The position numbers and the translations under genes are program-made. This document shows, piece after piece, positions 1-7,347 of a stretch of 64,000 nt of DNA. The stretch is taken from assembly GCF_003050925.1 (NCBI RefSeq), contig NZ_QAOV01000002.1:186001-250000 (forward strand). The letters are read 5' to 3'. The notes under the pieces are model-generated. The model had not been told where the DNA came from. It ran no database searches and was given only the letters and a program-made list of their open reading frames with translations. Source of the DNA: Pseudomonas sp. GV085 (GTDB lineage Bacteria > Pseudomonadota > Gammaproteobacteria > Pseudomonadales > Pseudomonadaceae). How positions within the stretch are numbered: position 1 is the first letter of the stretch; every line of letters starts with the position of its first letter.

Positions 1-59
1 GCGAGGATTGCCAAGTCGGTATCGTCGAGACTGATGCGTTTGGATAGTTTTTTCTGCAT
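1..59 (-). CDS. Lrp/AsnC-family regulator, N-terminal fragment cut by window edge
   Basis: Only the first 19 codons are inside the window. They read MQKKLSKRISLDDTDLAIL, which matches the start of Lrp/AsnC regulators, where an LDxxDxxIL stretch opens the helix-turn-helix domain. The gene faces away from the acetylpolyamine amidohydrolase/ornithine cyclodeaminase/permease genes, with about 110 bases between them, so it is probably their amino-acid-responsive regulator. That role is inferred from position. The rest of the protein lies outside the window. Confidence 0.65.
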   Translation of the reverse strand, partial: MQKKLSKRISLDDTDLAIL

Positions 60-169
60 TACGCCATTCCAGAGTAAAAACGCCCGAACAATCTAGCAAA
101 CCACGAAAACAAAGCAAAGAAAGCGCATCCCGGCCGGAACAGAATATTTGCACTGGCTCACATTAACGG

Positions 170-1213
170 ATGCGCAGAATGTTTACAGTTTTCAGTGATT
201 CCCACCGCTTGCACCACGGCACCGAATTGAAAGACGGCGTGCTCAAGCCATCGTTCGAACAGCCCAGTCGGGCCGATACCGTCCATAACCGTGTCAAGCA
301 GGTAGGCCTTGGCCAGATCATCGAACCGCGAGCATTTGACCGGTCGTGTTACGTCAATGCGCACAGCGAGCGCTACGTCAGCTTTCTAGAAAGCGCCTGG
401 TCAGAATGGTGCGCGACCGGACGTACGCACGATGCCCTACCGCTGGTATGGCCAGTGCGTGACCTGTCCAACGAGCAAGTCCCGACGTTCATCGACGGCA
501 AGCTCGGTTTCTATGCCATGGACGCCGGTTCCCCGATTACCGCCACCACTTGGCAAGCGGTGAAAACCAGTGCCGACATCGCCCTCACCGGCCTGGCACT
601 GATCGATGAAGGCCATGACAGTGCTTTTGCCCTGTGTCGACCGCCCGGCCATCACGCAGCGCGTGAATACATGGGCGGTTACTGCTATCTGAACAACGCC
701 GCCATTGCTGCACAGCAGGCCATTACCCAAGGTGCCAAACGTGTCGCGGTACTGGACGTCGACTTTCATCACGGAAATGGCACCCAGAACATCTTCTACG
801 AGCGTAGTGACGTCATGTTTGTCTCGCTGCACGGCGAACCGGTGGTGTCCTATCCGTACTACTCAGGTTTCCGCCATGAAGTCGGCACAGGCCAGGGCGA
901 AGGTTACAACCTGAACTATCCGCTGCCGAAGAACACCACCTGGGAAAGTTATCGCAACGCCTTGCTCCACGCCTGCAAGAAACTTCAGCAATTTGGGCCT
1001 GAAGTGCTGGTGATTTCACTGGGCGTCGACACGTTCAAGGACGACCCCATCAGTCACTTCCTGCTGGAAAGTGAAGACTTCATCGGCATCGGCGAGCTGA
1101 TCGCGAGCGTCGGCTGCCCCACCCTGTTCGTCATGGAAGGCGGCTACATGGTCGATGAAATCGGCATCAATGCAGTGAACGTGCTGCATGGCTACGAGAG
1201 CAAACGCGCCTGA
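170..1213 (+). CDS. aphA: Acetylpolyamine amidohydrolase, histone deacetylase family (AphA-like)
   Basis: The 347-residue protein is a zinc-dependent deacetylase of the HDAC/AcuC/AphA superfamily. It carries RPPGHHA at about 157-163 (active-site His pair) and DVDFHHGNGT at about 196-205 (metal-binding Asp and His), and the length fits the family. In Pseudomonas such enzymes deacetylate acetylputrescine and acetylcadaverine so the polyamine can be degraded. The gene is the first of three co-directional genes with ornithine cyclodeaminase and an amino acid permease, which fits ornithine/polyamine catabolism. No clear ribosome binding site decides between ATG 170 and ATG 179. The shorter form (MFTVFSD...) looks more like known N-termini. 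The substrate is inferred from the family. Confidence 0.85.
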   Translation: MRRMFTVFSDSHRLHHGTELKDGVLKPSFEQPSRADTVHNRVKQVGLGQIIEPRAFDRSCYVNAHSERYVSFLESAWSEWCATGRTHDALPLVWPVRDLSNEQVPTFIDGKLGFYAMDAGSPITATTWQAVKTSADIALTGLALIDEGHDSAFALCRPPGHHAAREYMGGYCYLNNAAIAAQQAITQGAKRVAVLDVDFHHGNGTQNIFYERSDVMFVSLHGEPVVSYPYYSGFRHEVGTGQGEGYNLNYPLPKNTTWESYRNALLHACKKLQQFGPEVLVISLGVDTFKDDPISHFLLESEDFIGIGELIASVGCPTLFVMEGGYMVDEIGINAVNVLHGYESKRA

Positions 1214-1263
1214 GTCACCCCCTGACCCGCAGCGTTTCAACTATTGAATCGGAGAATAAAAAC

Positions 1264-2319
1264 ATGACTCTTTTTATAGACGTCGATCATGCTGCACGCC
1301 TGTTCGCCACGGTGGGAATCCGCCGGGCAATCCGCGAAATGGCCACTTATATCGAAGCGGATTATTTGCGCTGGGCGCAGTTTGATAAGTCGCCCCGTAC
1401 CGCCAATCATTCGGCTGACGGTGTGATCGAGTTGATGCCCACCGACGATGGCCAACAATATTCCTTCAAATACGTGAATGGTCACCCGGGCAATGGTCAA
1501 AGCAATTTGCTGACGGTCATGGCCTTCGGCGTCCTGGCCGATGTCCACAGTGGCTATCCAACCTTGCTCAGTGAACTGACGCTGACCACAGCCGTGCGCA
1601 CGGCAGCGACTTCCGCATTGGTCGCACAATCTCTGGCGCGTCCAGGTGCAAGCTCCATGGCAATCATCGGCAACGGTGCCCAGAGTGAATTTCAGGCCCT
1701 CGCCTTCCACGAAATGCTGTCCATCAAGCAAATCCGCATTTTCGATATCGATCGCGACGCTTCACTCAAGTTGAAGCAGAACCTGTCAGCATTCCCGGAA
1801 ATTGAGGTGATTCTGGCCAACTCGGTACAGGAAGCGGTCAAGGGCGCGCACATCGTCACCACGGTCACCGCAGATAAAGCCTATGCAACGATTCTGACGC
1901 CCGAGATGATTGAGCCCGGCATGCATATCAACGCCGTAGGCGGTGACTGCCCAGGCAAAACCGAACTGCACGCCGACATCCTGCGCAATGCCCGGGTCAT
2001 CGTTGAATTCGAACCGCAAACCCGGATTGAAGGCGATATTCAACAGCTGGAAGCCGACTCTCCCGTCGTCGAATTCTTCCGGATTGTTCAGGGCGAAGTC
2101 CCGGGCCGCGAGAACGACGCACAGGTCACCGTGTTCGATTCGGTGGGTTTTGCCCTGGAAGACTTTTCGTCACTGCGCTACGTGCATGACCTGGCGCGGG
2201 AGCATGCCATCGGTGAGCGCATCCATCTGGTGCCGACGCCTGCCAATATAAAAAACCTCTACCAGCTGCTTGATCAACCGCCAGCAATCGTCCCCTCACG
2301 CCTGCGCACAGTGAGTTGA
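1264..2319 (+). CDS. ocd: Ornithine cyclodeaminase (first of two)
   Basis: The 351-residue protein belongs to the ornithine cyclodeaminase/mu-crystallin family, which converts L-ornithine to L-proline plus ammonia using bound NAD. The two catalytic residues described for the P. putida enzyme fall at the same numbers here: Lys69 in the FKYVNGHP stretch and Asp228 in AVGGDCPGK. A Rossmann motif IGNGAQSEF lies at 135-143. The start has a good GGAG 9 bases upstream. A second full-length paralogue lies at 32361-33407; by eye the two share roughly 60 percent of residues. The neighbours (amidohydrolase upstream, permease downstream) suggest a module for taking up ornithine or an acylated precursor and turning it into proline. 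Confidence 0.92.
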   Translation: MTLFIDVDHAARLFATVGIRRAIREMATYIEADYLRWAQFDKSPRTANHSADGVIELMPTDDGQQYSFKYVNGHPGNGQSNLLTVMAFGVLADVHSGYPTLLSELTLTTAVRTAATSALVAQSLARPGASSMAIIGNGAQSEFQALAFHEMLSIKQIRIFDIDRDASLKLKQNLSAFPEIEVILANSVQEAVKGAHIVTTVTADKAYATILTPEMIEPGMHINAVGGDCPGKTELHADILRNARVIVEFEPQTRIEGDIQQLEADSPVVEFFRIVQGEVPGRENDAQVTVFDSVGFALEDFSSLRYVHDLAREHAIGERIHLVPTPANIKNLYQLLDQPPAIVPSRLRTVS

Positions 2320-2333
2320 TAGCCATTGGTGAT

Positions 2334-2358
2334 GCCCCTGAGCAAAGTGCCAAGGGGC
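2334..2358 (+). other. Small hairpin between ocd and the permease gene
   Basis: A GCCCCT/AGGGGC inverted repeat with a 13-base loop follows the ocd stop codon by 14 bases. There is no U-run, so it is more likely an mRNA stabilising or partial attenuation hairpin than a strong terminator. The 175-base gap between ocd and the permease holds nothing else that I recognise. Confidence 0.35.
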
Positions 2359-2494
2359 TACTCACCGTGCGAGTGGAGGACCAACCCTGCCGCCAGCAAA
2401 TCACCACCGTCAGTAGCCGTTACATCTCCAACAAGAACGCTAAACACCCACTTTTCTGCCAAAACTCAAAAACATAAAATCAAGAGGTTTTGTA

Positions 2495-3910
2495 ATGAAA
2501 TCGACTCCGTCCGAGCGGGTTGAACAGCCCGCGCTGCAGCGCACGCTCAGCAATCGTCACATTCAGTTAATGGCCATGGGAGGCGCCATCGGTACCGGTC
2601 TTTTTATGGGTTCCGGGAAGATCATCGCCCTCTCCGGCACGTCGATCATCCTCATCTATATGATCATCGGTCTGTTCGTCTACTTCGTCATGCGCGCCAT
2701 GGGCGAACTGTTGCTCTCCAACTTGAACTTCAAAACCTTCGCGGATTTTGCCGGTGCCTACCTTGGCCCACGCGCAGCATTCTTTCTCGGCTGGTCATAC
2801 TGGCTAAGCTGGAGCGTTGCAGTGATAGGTGATGCAGTCGTGGTGGGTGGATTTTTTCAGTATTGGTTCCCCGATGTACCCGCCTGGATACCGGCGATCG
2901 GCATGCTGATGACACTGTTCGCTTTGAACGTGCTGACTGTCAGGCTCTTTGGTGAGGTGGAGTTCTGGTTCGCGATCATCAAGATCATTGCCGTCGTCGC
3001 CCTGATTGGCGTCAGCATGGTGATGATTGCCAGCTCCTTTGTCTCACCCAGTGGCGTCACCGCATCCCTGAACCACTTGCTGGATAAACAGGCCGCCTTC
3101 CCCAACGGCTTGTTCGGTTTCTTTGCCGGGTTCCAGATGGCGATTTTCTCATTTGCGGGCACCGAGCTGATCGGCACCGCAGCCGCCGAAACGCGCTCCC
3201 CCGAAAAGACCCTGCCTAAAGCCATCAACTCGATTCCGCTGAGAATCATCCTGTTTTATGTGCTGGCACTGGCCTGCATTATTGCAGTGACTTCCTGGCA
3301 ACAGGTTTCGCCCAGCAAGAGCCCCTTCGTCGAGCTGTTTCTTGTTGCAGGGTTTCCCGCAGCAGCCGGCATCGTCAACTTCGTGGTACTGACCTCCGCC
3401 GCCTCATCGGCCAACAGTGGCGTATTTTCATCCAGTCGCATGCTGTTTGGATTGGCTAATCAGGACAACGCTCCAGGGGTTTTCCGACGTCTGTCGAGCA
3501 ATAGCGTGCCTCTGCTGAGCCTGGCGTTCACCACACTGTTGATGCTGGTAGGCGTGTTGTTGCTGTTCATCGTTCCAGAAGTCATGACCGCGTTCACCAT
3601 CGTCTCTACCGTGTCGGCAATCCTGGTGATTTTCACCTGGTCGACCATCCTCGCGTCGTACATTGCCTATCGCAAAAAGCGACCTGATTTGCATGCGATA
3701 TCGGCCTACAAGATGCCGGGCGGCGTGCCGATGGCCTGGTTTTCCTTGGGGTTTCTGGGTTTCGTTCTCTGTCTGCTGGCATTGAGACCTGACACCCGTA
3801 TTGCCTTGATTGTCATGCCAGGGTGGTTCATATGGCTGGCGATTGCCTATCAGCTGACCCATGCCAGGAAACTCAAACCCGCTGCTGACCCGGCAAGTCA
3901 TTACAGCTGA
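2495..3910 (+). CDS. APC-family amino acid permease (CycA-like)
   Basis: The 471-residue protein has about twelve hydrophobic segments and the APC-superfamily start: NRHIQLMAMGGAIGTGLF, with the GAIGTGLF motif at the first membrane helix. It resembles the D-serine/D-alanine/glycine (CycA) and aromatic/GABA permease branch, a proton-coupled amino acid importer of the inner membrane. The start codon is preceded by AGAGG at good spacing. It follows aphA and ocd on the same strand and is closed by a strong terminator at 3962-3994. From context it could import ornithine or a D-amino acid; the substrate cannot be read from the sequence. Confidence 0.85.
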   Translation: MKSTPSERVEQPALQRTLSNRHIQLMAMGGAIGTGLFMGSGKIIALSGTSIILIYMIIGLFVYFVMRAMGELLLSNLNFKTFADFAGAYLGPRAAFFLGWSYWLSWSVAVIGDAVVVGGFFQYWFPDVPAWIPAIGMLMTLFALNVLTVRLFGEVEFWFAIIKIIAVVALIGVSMVMIASSFVSPSGVTASLNHLLDKQAAFPNGLFGFFAGFQMAIFSFAGTELIGTAAAETRSPEKTLPKAINSIPLRIILFYVLALACIIAVTSWQQVSPSKSPFVELFLVAGFPAAAGIVNFVVLTSAASSANSGVFSSSRMLFGLANQDNAPGVFRRLSSNSVPLLSLAFTTLLMLVGVLLLFIVPEVMTAFTIVSTVSAILVIFTWSTILASYIAYRKKRPDLHAISAYKMPGGVPMAWFSLGFLGFVLCLLALRPDTRIALIVMPGWFIWLAIAYQLTHARKLKPAADPASHYS

Positions 3911-3961
3911 TGTTCACCTATTGATGGTATTAATTGGCTGAAAGGCTTTTTTCCAGCACAA

Positions 3962-3994
3962 AACAAACGCCCCGAACATGTCGGGGCGTTTGTT
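3962..3994. terminator. Bidirectional rho-independent terminator
   Basis: A 14-base perfect inverted repeat, AACAAACGCCCCGA facing its complement around a 5-base loop. The A- and T-rich outer arms give a U-tract on both strands. It lies between the convergent permease and kinase-like genes and can serve both. Confidence 0.9.
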
Positions 3995-4004
3995 GGCGCC
4001 TTCG

Positions 4005-4619
4005 CTAGCATCGAAGGACTCTATAGATCTCAGAAATCACCTGCATCGTTGCGTCTTCGATCGTTCCTTCATTACGGCATAAAACCCAGCCGTGATCTGC
4101 AATCGCTCGCTCGAACGCCTTGGTACAAGCGACATGTTCTTCCAGCTTATGGATCACAGTACTGCTCAGCCCACGCCGTCGTGCCGCTGCCCTCGCCCAT
4201 GAAATATCAGGGGCGGTGACAACCCCGACATGCAGGTCTGGCACTTGCACGTTTCGCTCGATGTTCAACTGTAGAATCTCTGCAAACGGGACTATCCGGC
4301 GAAACGCGGCATCAGACGGGTACCAGCGATCGATCAAGATGATGCTGCCTGGTGGCTGTTTAGCCAGCACGTGCCGGGAAATCCAGGTACGGCTATCAGC
4401 AAAGCGCTCACAAACCTCCAACTCCAAATCCCGGGTGGGATTTCTGACGAGTTTGTTAACGAGGGTCATTGTTTCACCCCTATAGGGATCGCTTTTTTTC
4501 TCGCAAAGTCGGATCACCTTTTTGTTGTCTGCCCTCAGTACTTTCGTAACGGCCTCCAACAGTGTGGTTTTGCCGGCTCCCTTGGGCCCATCCAGAGAAA
4601 CAAACAGCGGACGATTCAT
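4005..4619 (-). CDS. Thymidylate-kinase-like P-loop nucleotide kinase
   Basis: This 204-residue protein has a Walker A motif DGPKGAGKTTL at about 10-20 and a thymidylate-kinase DR motif in IDRWYPSDAAFR at about 96-107, where TMPKs have DRYxxSxxAY. It also has an Arg-rich RAAARRRGLSS stretch in the LID position. The family phosphorylates dTMP to dTDP, or related (deoxy)nucleotides. The replacement of Tyr by Trp after DR and the short C-terminus argue that it is not the housekeeping tmk, which normally sits with holB. It stands alone between a terminator and a zone of decayed genes. This suggests an accessory, possibly horizontally acquired, nucleotide kinase whose substrate is unknown. Confidence 0.7.
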   Translation of the reverse strand: MNRPLFVSLDGPKGAGKTTLLEAVTKVLRADNKKVIRLCEKKSDPYRGETMTLVNKLVRNPTRDLELEVCERFADSRTWISRHVLAKQPPGSIILIDRWYPSDAAFRRIVPFAEILQLNIERNVQVPDLHVGVVTAPDISWARAAARRRGLSSTVIHKLEEHVACTKAFERAIADHGWVLCRNEGTIEDATMQVISEIYRVLRC

Positions 4620-4924
4620 TCTTCACATAACGATTGATATACGGTTTTTTTGCCCTGTTCGTTCGCTGGAGCCGCTTGGCGCGACTATGCGAATCGAGTG
4701 GAGGGGCCTTATGAACAGACATTGATGAACACTCTAACCTGTTTCTGGCTAGCGGGTCTAAAAATCCAGAGTTACAGCCGCTTATGAACATCGGTCATCG
4801 TCCATAAATCATGTACTGAGGCAGATTCCCACTGCAGGTTCTGAGAACTAGAGTTCCCGGAAGTAATTCTCCAAAACTAGAGTACGCCGAAGGAAATCTT
4901 TGGATAAAACTGTAGGGGCTCCGA
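4620..4924. other. Gene-free stretch upstream of the kinase-like gene
   Basis: No convincing coding sequence on either strand. It should contain the promoter of the minus-strand kinase-like gene. The following kilobase contains decayed gene pieces, listed separately. Confidence 0.5.
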
Positions 4925-5171
4925 GCATTGTTTGAAAACTTCGAGATGGTCGCAGTCGTGCCCGATTACGTAGCCAAAACCATGCCGCGACAAGGCGGTC
5001 TACACAGACCCCGTTCCAATGAATCTGCCAGCCCTCGACCTCTCTATGCCATGGAGTTCCACCTTGGATAATGATCCCGGCGAACGCTGGCTACGCTCCC
5101 GATTCAGTCATTACCTCAGCGAAAAAAGTGTTTTTTCGAGCGAAACAAGTATCTTAAAAGAAGCCGCTTAA
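4925..5171 (+). pseudogene. LysR-family regulator, C-terminal relic with frameshift
   Basis: Two reading frames joined near 4990 give a typical LysR effector-domain C-terminus. The first frame (4925-4990) reads ENFEMVAVVPDYVAKTMPR. The second, from 4989, reads DPVPMNLPALDLSMPW followed by STLDNDPGERWLRSRF and ends at a stop at 5169-5171. Intact LysR proteins commonly have VPDYLA...TPVP...LDLSMAW...DPGERWLR in this order. No helix-turn-helix part is visible upstream, so only the last 80 or so codons survive, with a one-base frameshift. The neighbouring wrbA relic and DUF1348 gene suggest it once regulated a small quinone-reductase locus. Confidence 0.75.
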
Positions 5172-5404
5172 AGATTCCGACAACAATCCTGCTTGCCAAG
5201 TGGAAATCATTGCGTTTATTGCCAAACAAGAAACCCGCGACCTTAAAGCTTTCCACACAAGAAGCAGGGAAATGGTAAAGCATTAGATTGATTTTATATA
5301 ACAAACAGACCATTACTCCTTCTTATTCTTGGACGCCAAACGAGGCACCCTCTAACATCGCCATTTAAAATTCAACCTTGACAGGCTACAGCGCGAACTT
5401 GCCC
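5172..5404. other. AT-rich gap between two gene relics
   Basis: The base composition is clearly richer in A and T than the flanks. I found no gene or structured signal here. Confidence 0.5.
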
Positions 5405-5557
5405 TTGAAAGCACTTATAGAAGAACTCATAAAGTTTCAGAAAGAAGTATTCCCGCAATGAACAGACCTTTTTAAATATCTCGCCACCACCCAAACCCCT
5501 GAAACCTTGTTTATCACCTGCTCCGACAGCCGAGTCATCCCGGAATTGCTCACACTT
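5405..5557 (+). pseudogene. Beta-carbonic anhydrase, N-terminal relic with internal stop
   Basis: Reading from TTG 5405 gives LKALIEELIKFQKEVFPQ, an in-frame TGA at 5459-5461, then [20 protein letters not shown] and RVIPELLTL. This is the recognisable start of bacterial beta-class carbonic anhydrases (Can/CynT type), including the CSDSR motif that supplies the first zinc-binding Cys and the Asp-Arg dyad. After LLT the similarity stops and the second zinc-ligand region is absent. The fragment is about 50 codons of a normal 210-220. It cannot encode an active enzyme. Confidence 0.85.
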
Positions 5558-5632
5558 CGATTTTATACGTGCGCGGATCTCTATCCGCCCTCCTTTGTAA
5601 CCACGATGCACCACTAACCTGGAGTGACCGTC

Positions 5633-6109
5633 ATGGCTGAATCTGAAACTCGTCCCCCACTGCCACCATTTGATCGGGAATCTGCAATCCTCAAAGTACG
5701 GCTTGCTGAGGATGGTTGGAACACCAGGGATGCGCAGAAAGTTTCTCTTGCTTATACACCTGACACCAAATGGCGCAACCGAGTCGATTTTGCGGTGAAC
5801 CGAGCTGAGGCCACAGCATTTCTGACTCGGAAATGGAACAAGGAGCTCGATTATCGATTGATCAAAGAGCTGTGGGCGTTCACCGATAATCGAATCGCCG
5901 TACGGTACGCATACGAATGGCACGATGACTCGGGGAACTGGTACCGCTCGTACGGAAACGAGAACTGGGAATTCGCTGAAAATGGGCTGATGGCTCACCG
6001 CTTTGCCTGCATCAATGACATGCCAATCAAAGAGTCGGAGCGAAAGTTCCGTTGGCCGATAGGCCGGCGCCCTGACGATCACCCAGGTCTTTCCGAACTG
6101 GGACTCTGA
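5633..6109 (+). CDS. DUF1348 family protein (NTF2-like fold)
   Basis: This 158-residue protein belongs to the DUF1348 family, predicted to adopt the NTF2-like cone fold. Typical features are [20 protein letters not shown] near the start, then [26 protein letters not shown] and the Trp/Tyr-rich [20 protein letters not shown] chose ATG 5633 because GGAG at 5621-5624 sits 8 bases before it. A longer GTG start at 5624 would overlap that site. The biochemical role of the family is not established. It often sits beside quinone reductases and pirins, and here a WrbA relic follows directly. Confidence 0.85.
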   Translation: MAESETRPPLPPFDRESAILKVRLAEDGWNTRDAQKVSLAYTPDTKWRNRVDFAVNRAEATAFLTRKWNKELDYRLIKELWAFTDNRIAVRYAYEWHDDSGNWYRSYGNENWEFAENGLMAHRFACINDMPIKESERKFRWPIGRRPDDHPGLSELGL

Positions 6110-6146
6110 TGAGCGGTGCACGACAACCGATACGGCGAAAGAGGAA

Positions 6147-6203
6147 GTGAATAGGGTCAAGTTATTGGTTGTCTATCATTCGATGTATGGCCACATCGGT
6201 TGA
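6147..6203 (+). pseudogene. WrbA-type NAD(P)H:quinone oxidoreductase, 5' relic
   Basis: GAGGA is followed by GTG at 6147, and the codons give VNRVKLLVVYHSMYGHIG and then TGA. VVYHSMYGHI is the FMN-binding N-terminal signature of WrbA/flavodoxin-like quinone reductases. Only 18 codons remain of a normal 200 or so, and no continuation is seen in other frames. The intact translation start suggests a fairly recent deletion. Confidence 0.7.
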
Positions 6204-6305
6204 GTGTGGCGATGCGCATCAATGGACAAAGGGCGGCGGCGCCTTATGTTGGCCGCACATGATGATCAATATGCTCGCACCGCGTGCCAGCCATCTGGAG
6301 GCAGC

Positions 6306-6668
6306 ATGAAACACCTTGGTGTTTTAACCGTAACTGTCGGACTTTCACTATTCGGCGCAGGCGTAGCACTCGCTGACGAGGTGCTCTCACAAACCGGCGA
6401 CACGACTGCGGGCGCCACATTTGGCGCAGGTACCGGGGTATTGGTCGGCGGTGCAGCTGGTGGACCGATAGGCGCGTTGATCGGAGCAGGAGTCGGATTG
6501 CTTGGAGGACGTGAAGTCCAGAAGGTTAGTGGACTGGAGGAACGTGCATACATAGTCCGCAATAGCAGCACAGGCAAAGAGCAGGTAGTGCGCTCTCCGC
6601 GTGAAGAGTTTGCTGTTGGCCAACAGGTAAACGTCAAAGGCTTACGACTCCATGCCGTTACCCCCTAG
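6306..6668 (+). CDS. Secreted glycine-zipper protein
   Basis: The 120-residue product starts with a clear Sec signal peptide, MKHLGVLTVTVGLSLFGAG then VALA, probably cleaved before DEV. A glycine-zipper stretch follows (GAGTGVLVGGAAGGPIGALI and on to about residue 70), of the kind that inserts in or oligomerises at the envelope. The C-terminal 45 residues are polar and beta-rich. GGAGG lies 4-5 bases before ATG 6306. It is a monocistron closed by a terminator. The family resembles osmotically induced or SlyB-like envelope proteins, but I cannot assign a specific name. Confidence 0.75.
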   Translation: MKHLGVLTVTVGLSLFGAGVALADEVLSQTGDTTAGATFGAGTGVLVGGAAGGPIGALIGAGVGLLGGREVQKVSGLEERAYIVRNSSTGKEQVVRSPREEFAVGQQVNVKGLRLHAVTP

Positions 6669-6677
6669 AAAAATCTG

Positions 6678-6707
6678 TAGAGCCCGCCACTCGCGGGCTC
6701 TATTTTT
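6678..6707 (+). terminator. Rho-independent terminator after the glycine-zipper gene
   Basis: A 10-base stem (TAGAGCCCGC/GCGGGCTCTA) with a 5-base loop, followed by a T-run. Confidence 0.92.
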
Positions 6708-6757
6708 CAAATGACACTTCACACTTGCACCTCGTTGGCCAGATCGAGGTGCAGACC

Positions 6758-7300
6758 TCACGCCCCCCACCTCTGCTCTAACAGCGTTGCCAATGCCTTT
6801 GGCAAATCGCCCAGCCAATCCCGGAATGGCCGGACCGCAATCGATTCAGGATCAACTTCATGAGATTGAGTGGCCCAGACCACATCGAAACGGGCGAGGA
6901 TTTCAATCATGTCGCTGCGCTTATAGGCATTCTGAGTGGCTGCCAGCGCAAGGTCGCGGAAGGCTTGTTCGACTGCGCCAGGCCATAACACCGCACCTAC
7001 GGTACTCGGACCGGATCCATGCTGATGGATTCGGTGCGCAACTCCAGGGGCGAGTTTTATAGCGTTGCCTTCTTGAAGTAACGCTATCCGTTGTCGACCG
7101 GCACGAATATCCAGTTCGCCCTTGAGTGCCACCACCAGCTTTGTTTCCTGACGATGCATCAACGGTAGGTTGTGAGCATTCAAGGGCAATACAAATCGCA
7201 TGGCTGTGCCCGCCCCGCCAATGCTCGCCTGAGCCACATCTATCCATACCGGGTAGCCGTCAGGAATCAGCAGTATGGCCTCTGAGTTTTCAACGTTCAT
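6758..7300 (-). CDS. Cupin-domain protein
   Basis: The 180-residue protein has a central cupin fold: HRQETKLVVALKGELDIRAG near 48-67 and the second motif APGVAHRIHQHGSGPSTVGAV near 84-104. The His residues there could bind a metal. The C-terminal third is helical with a short Arg/Trp-rich end. GGAG lies 6 bases upstream of ATG 7300. It follows the PNPOx/flavoreductase gene by 47 bases on the same strand, so the two are probably co-transcribed. The substrate is unknown; cupins of this type can be small-molecule sensors or dioxygenases. Confidence 0.7.
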   Translation of the reverse strand: MNVENSEAILLIPDGYPVWIDVAQASIGGAGTAMRFVLPLNAHNLPLMHRQETKLVVALKGELDIRAGRQRIALLQEGNAIKLAPGVAHRIHQHGSGPSTVGAVLWPGAVEQAFRDLALAATQNAYKRSDMIEILARFDVVWATQSHEVDPESIAVRPFRDWLGDLPKALATLLEQRWGA

Positions 7301-7347
7301 GAGCGCTCCGACCGCATCTATAGGATGAGCGGCCGATGTCGCCCAAA

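Noticed and set aside
5372..6160. A 262-codon frame on the minus strand across the carbonic anhydrase relic and the DUF1348 gene
   Set aside because: It runs antisense to the DUF1348 gene, which has a proper start and recognisable family motifs; the minus-strand product resembles nothing.
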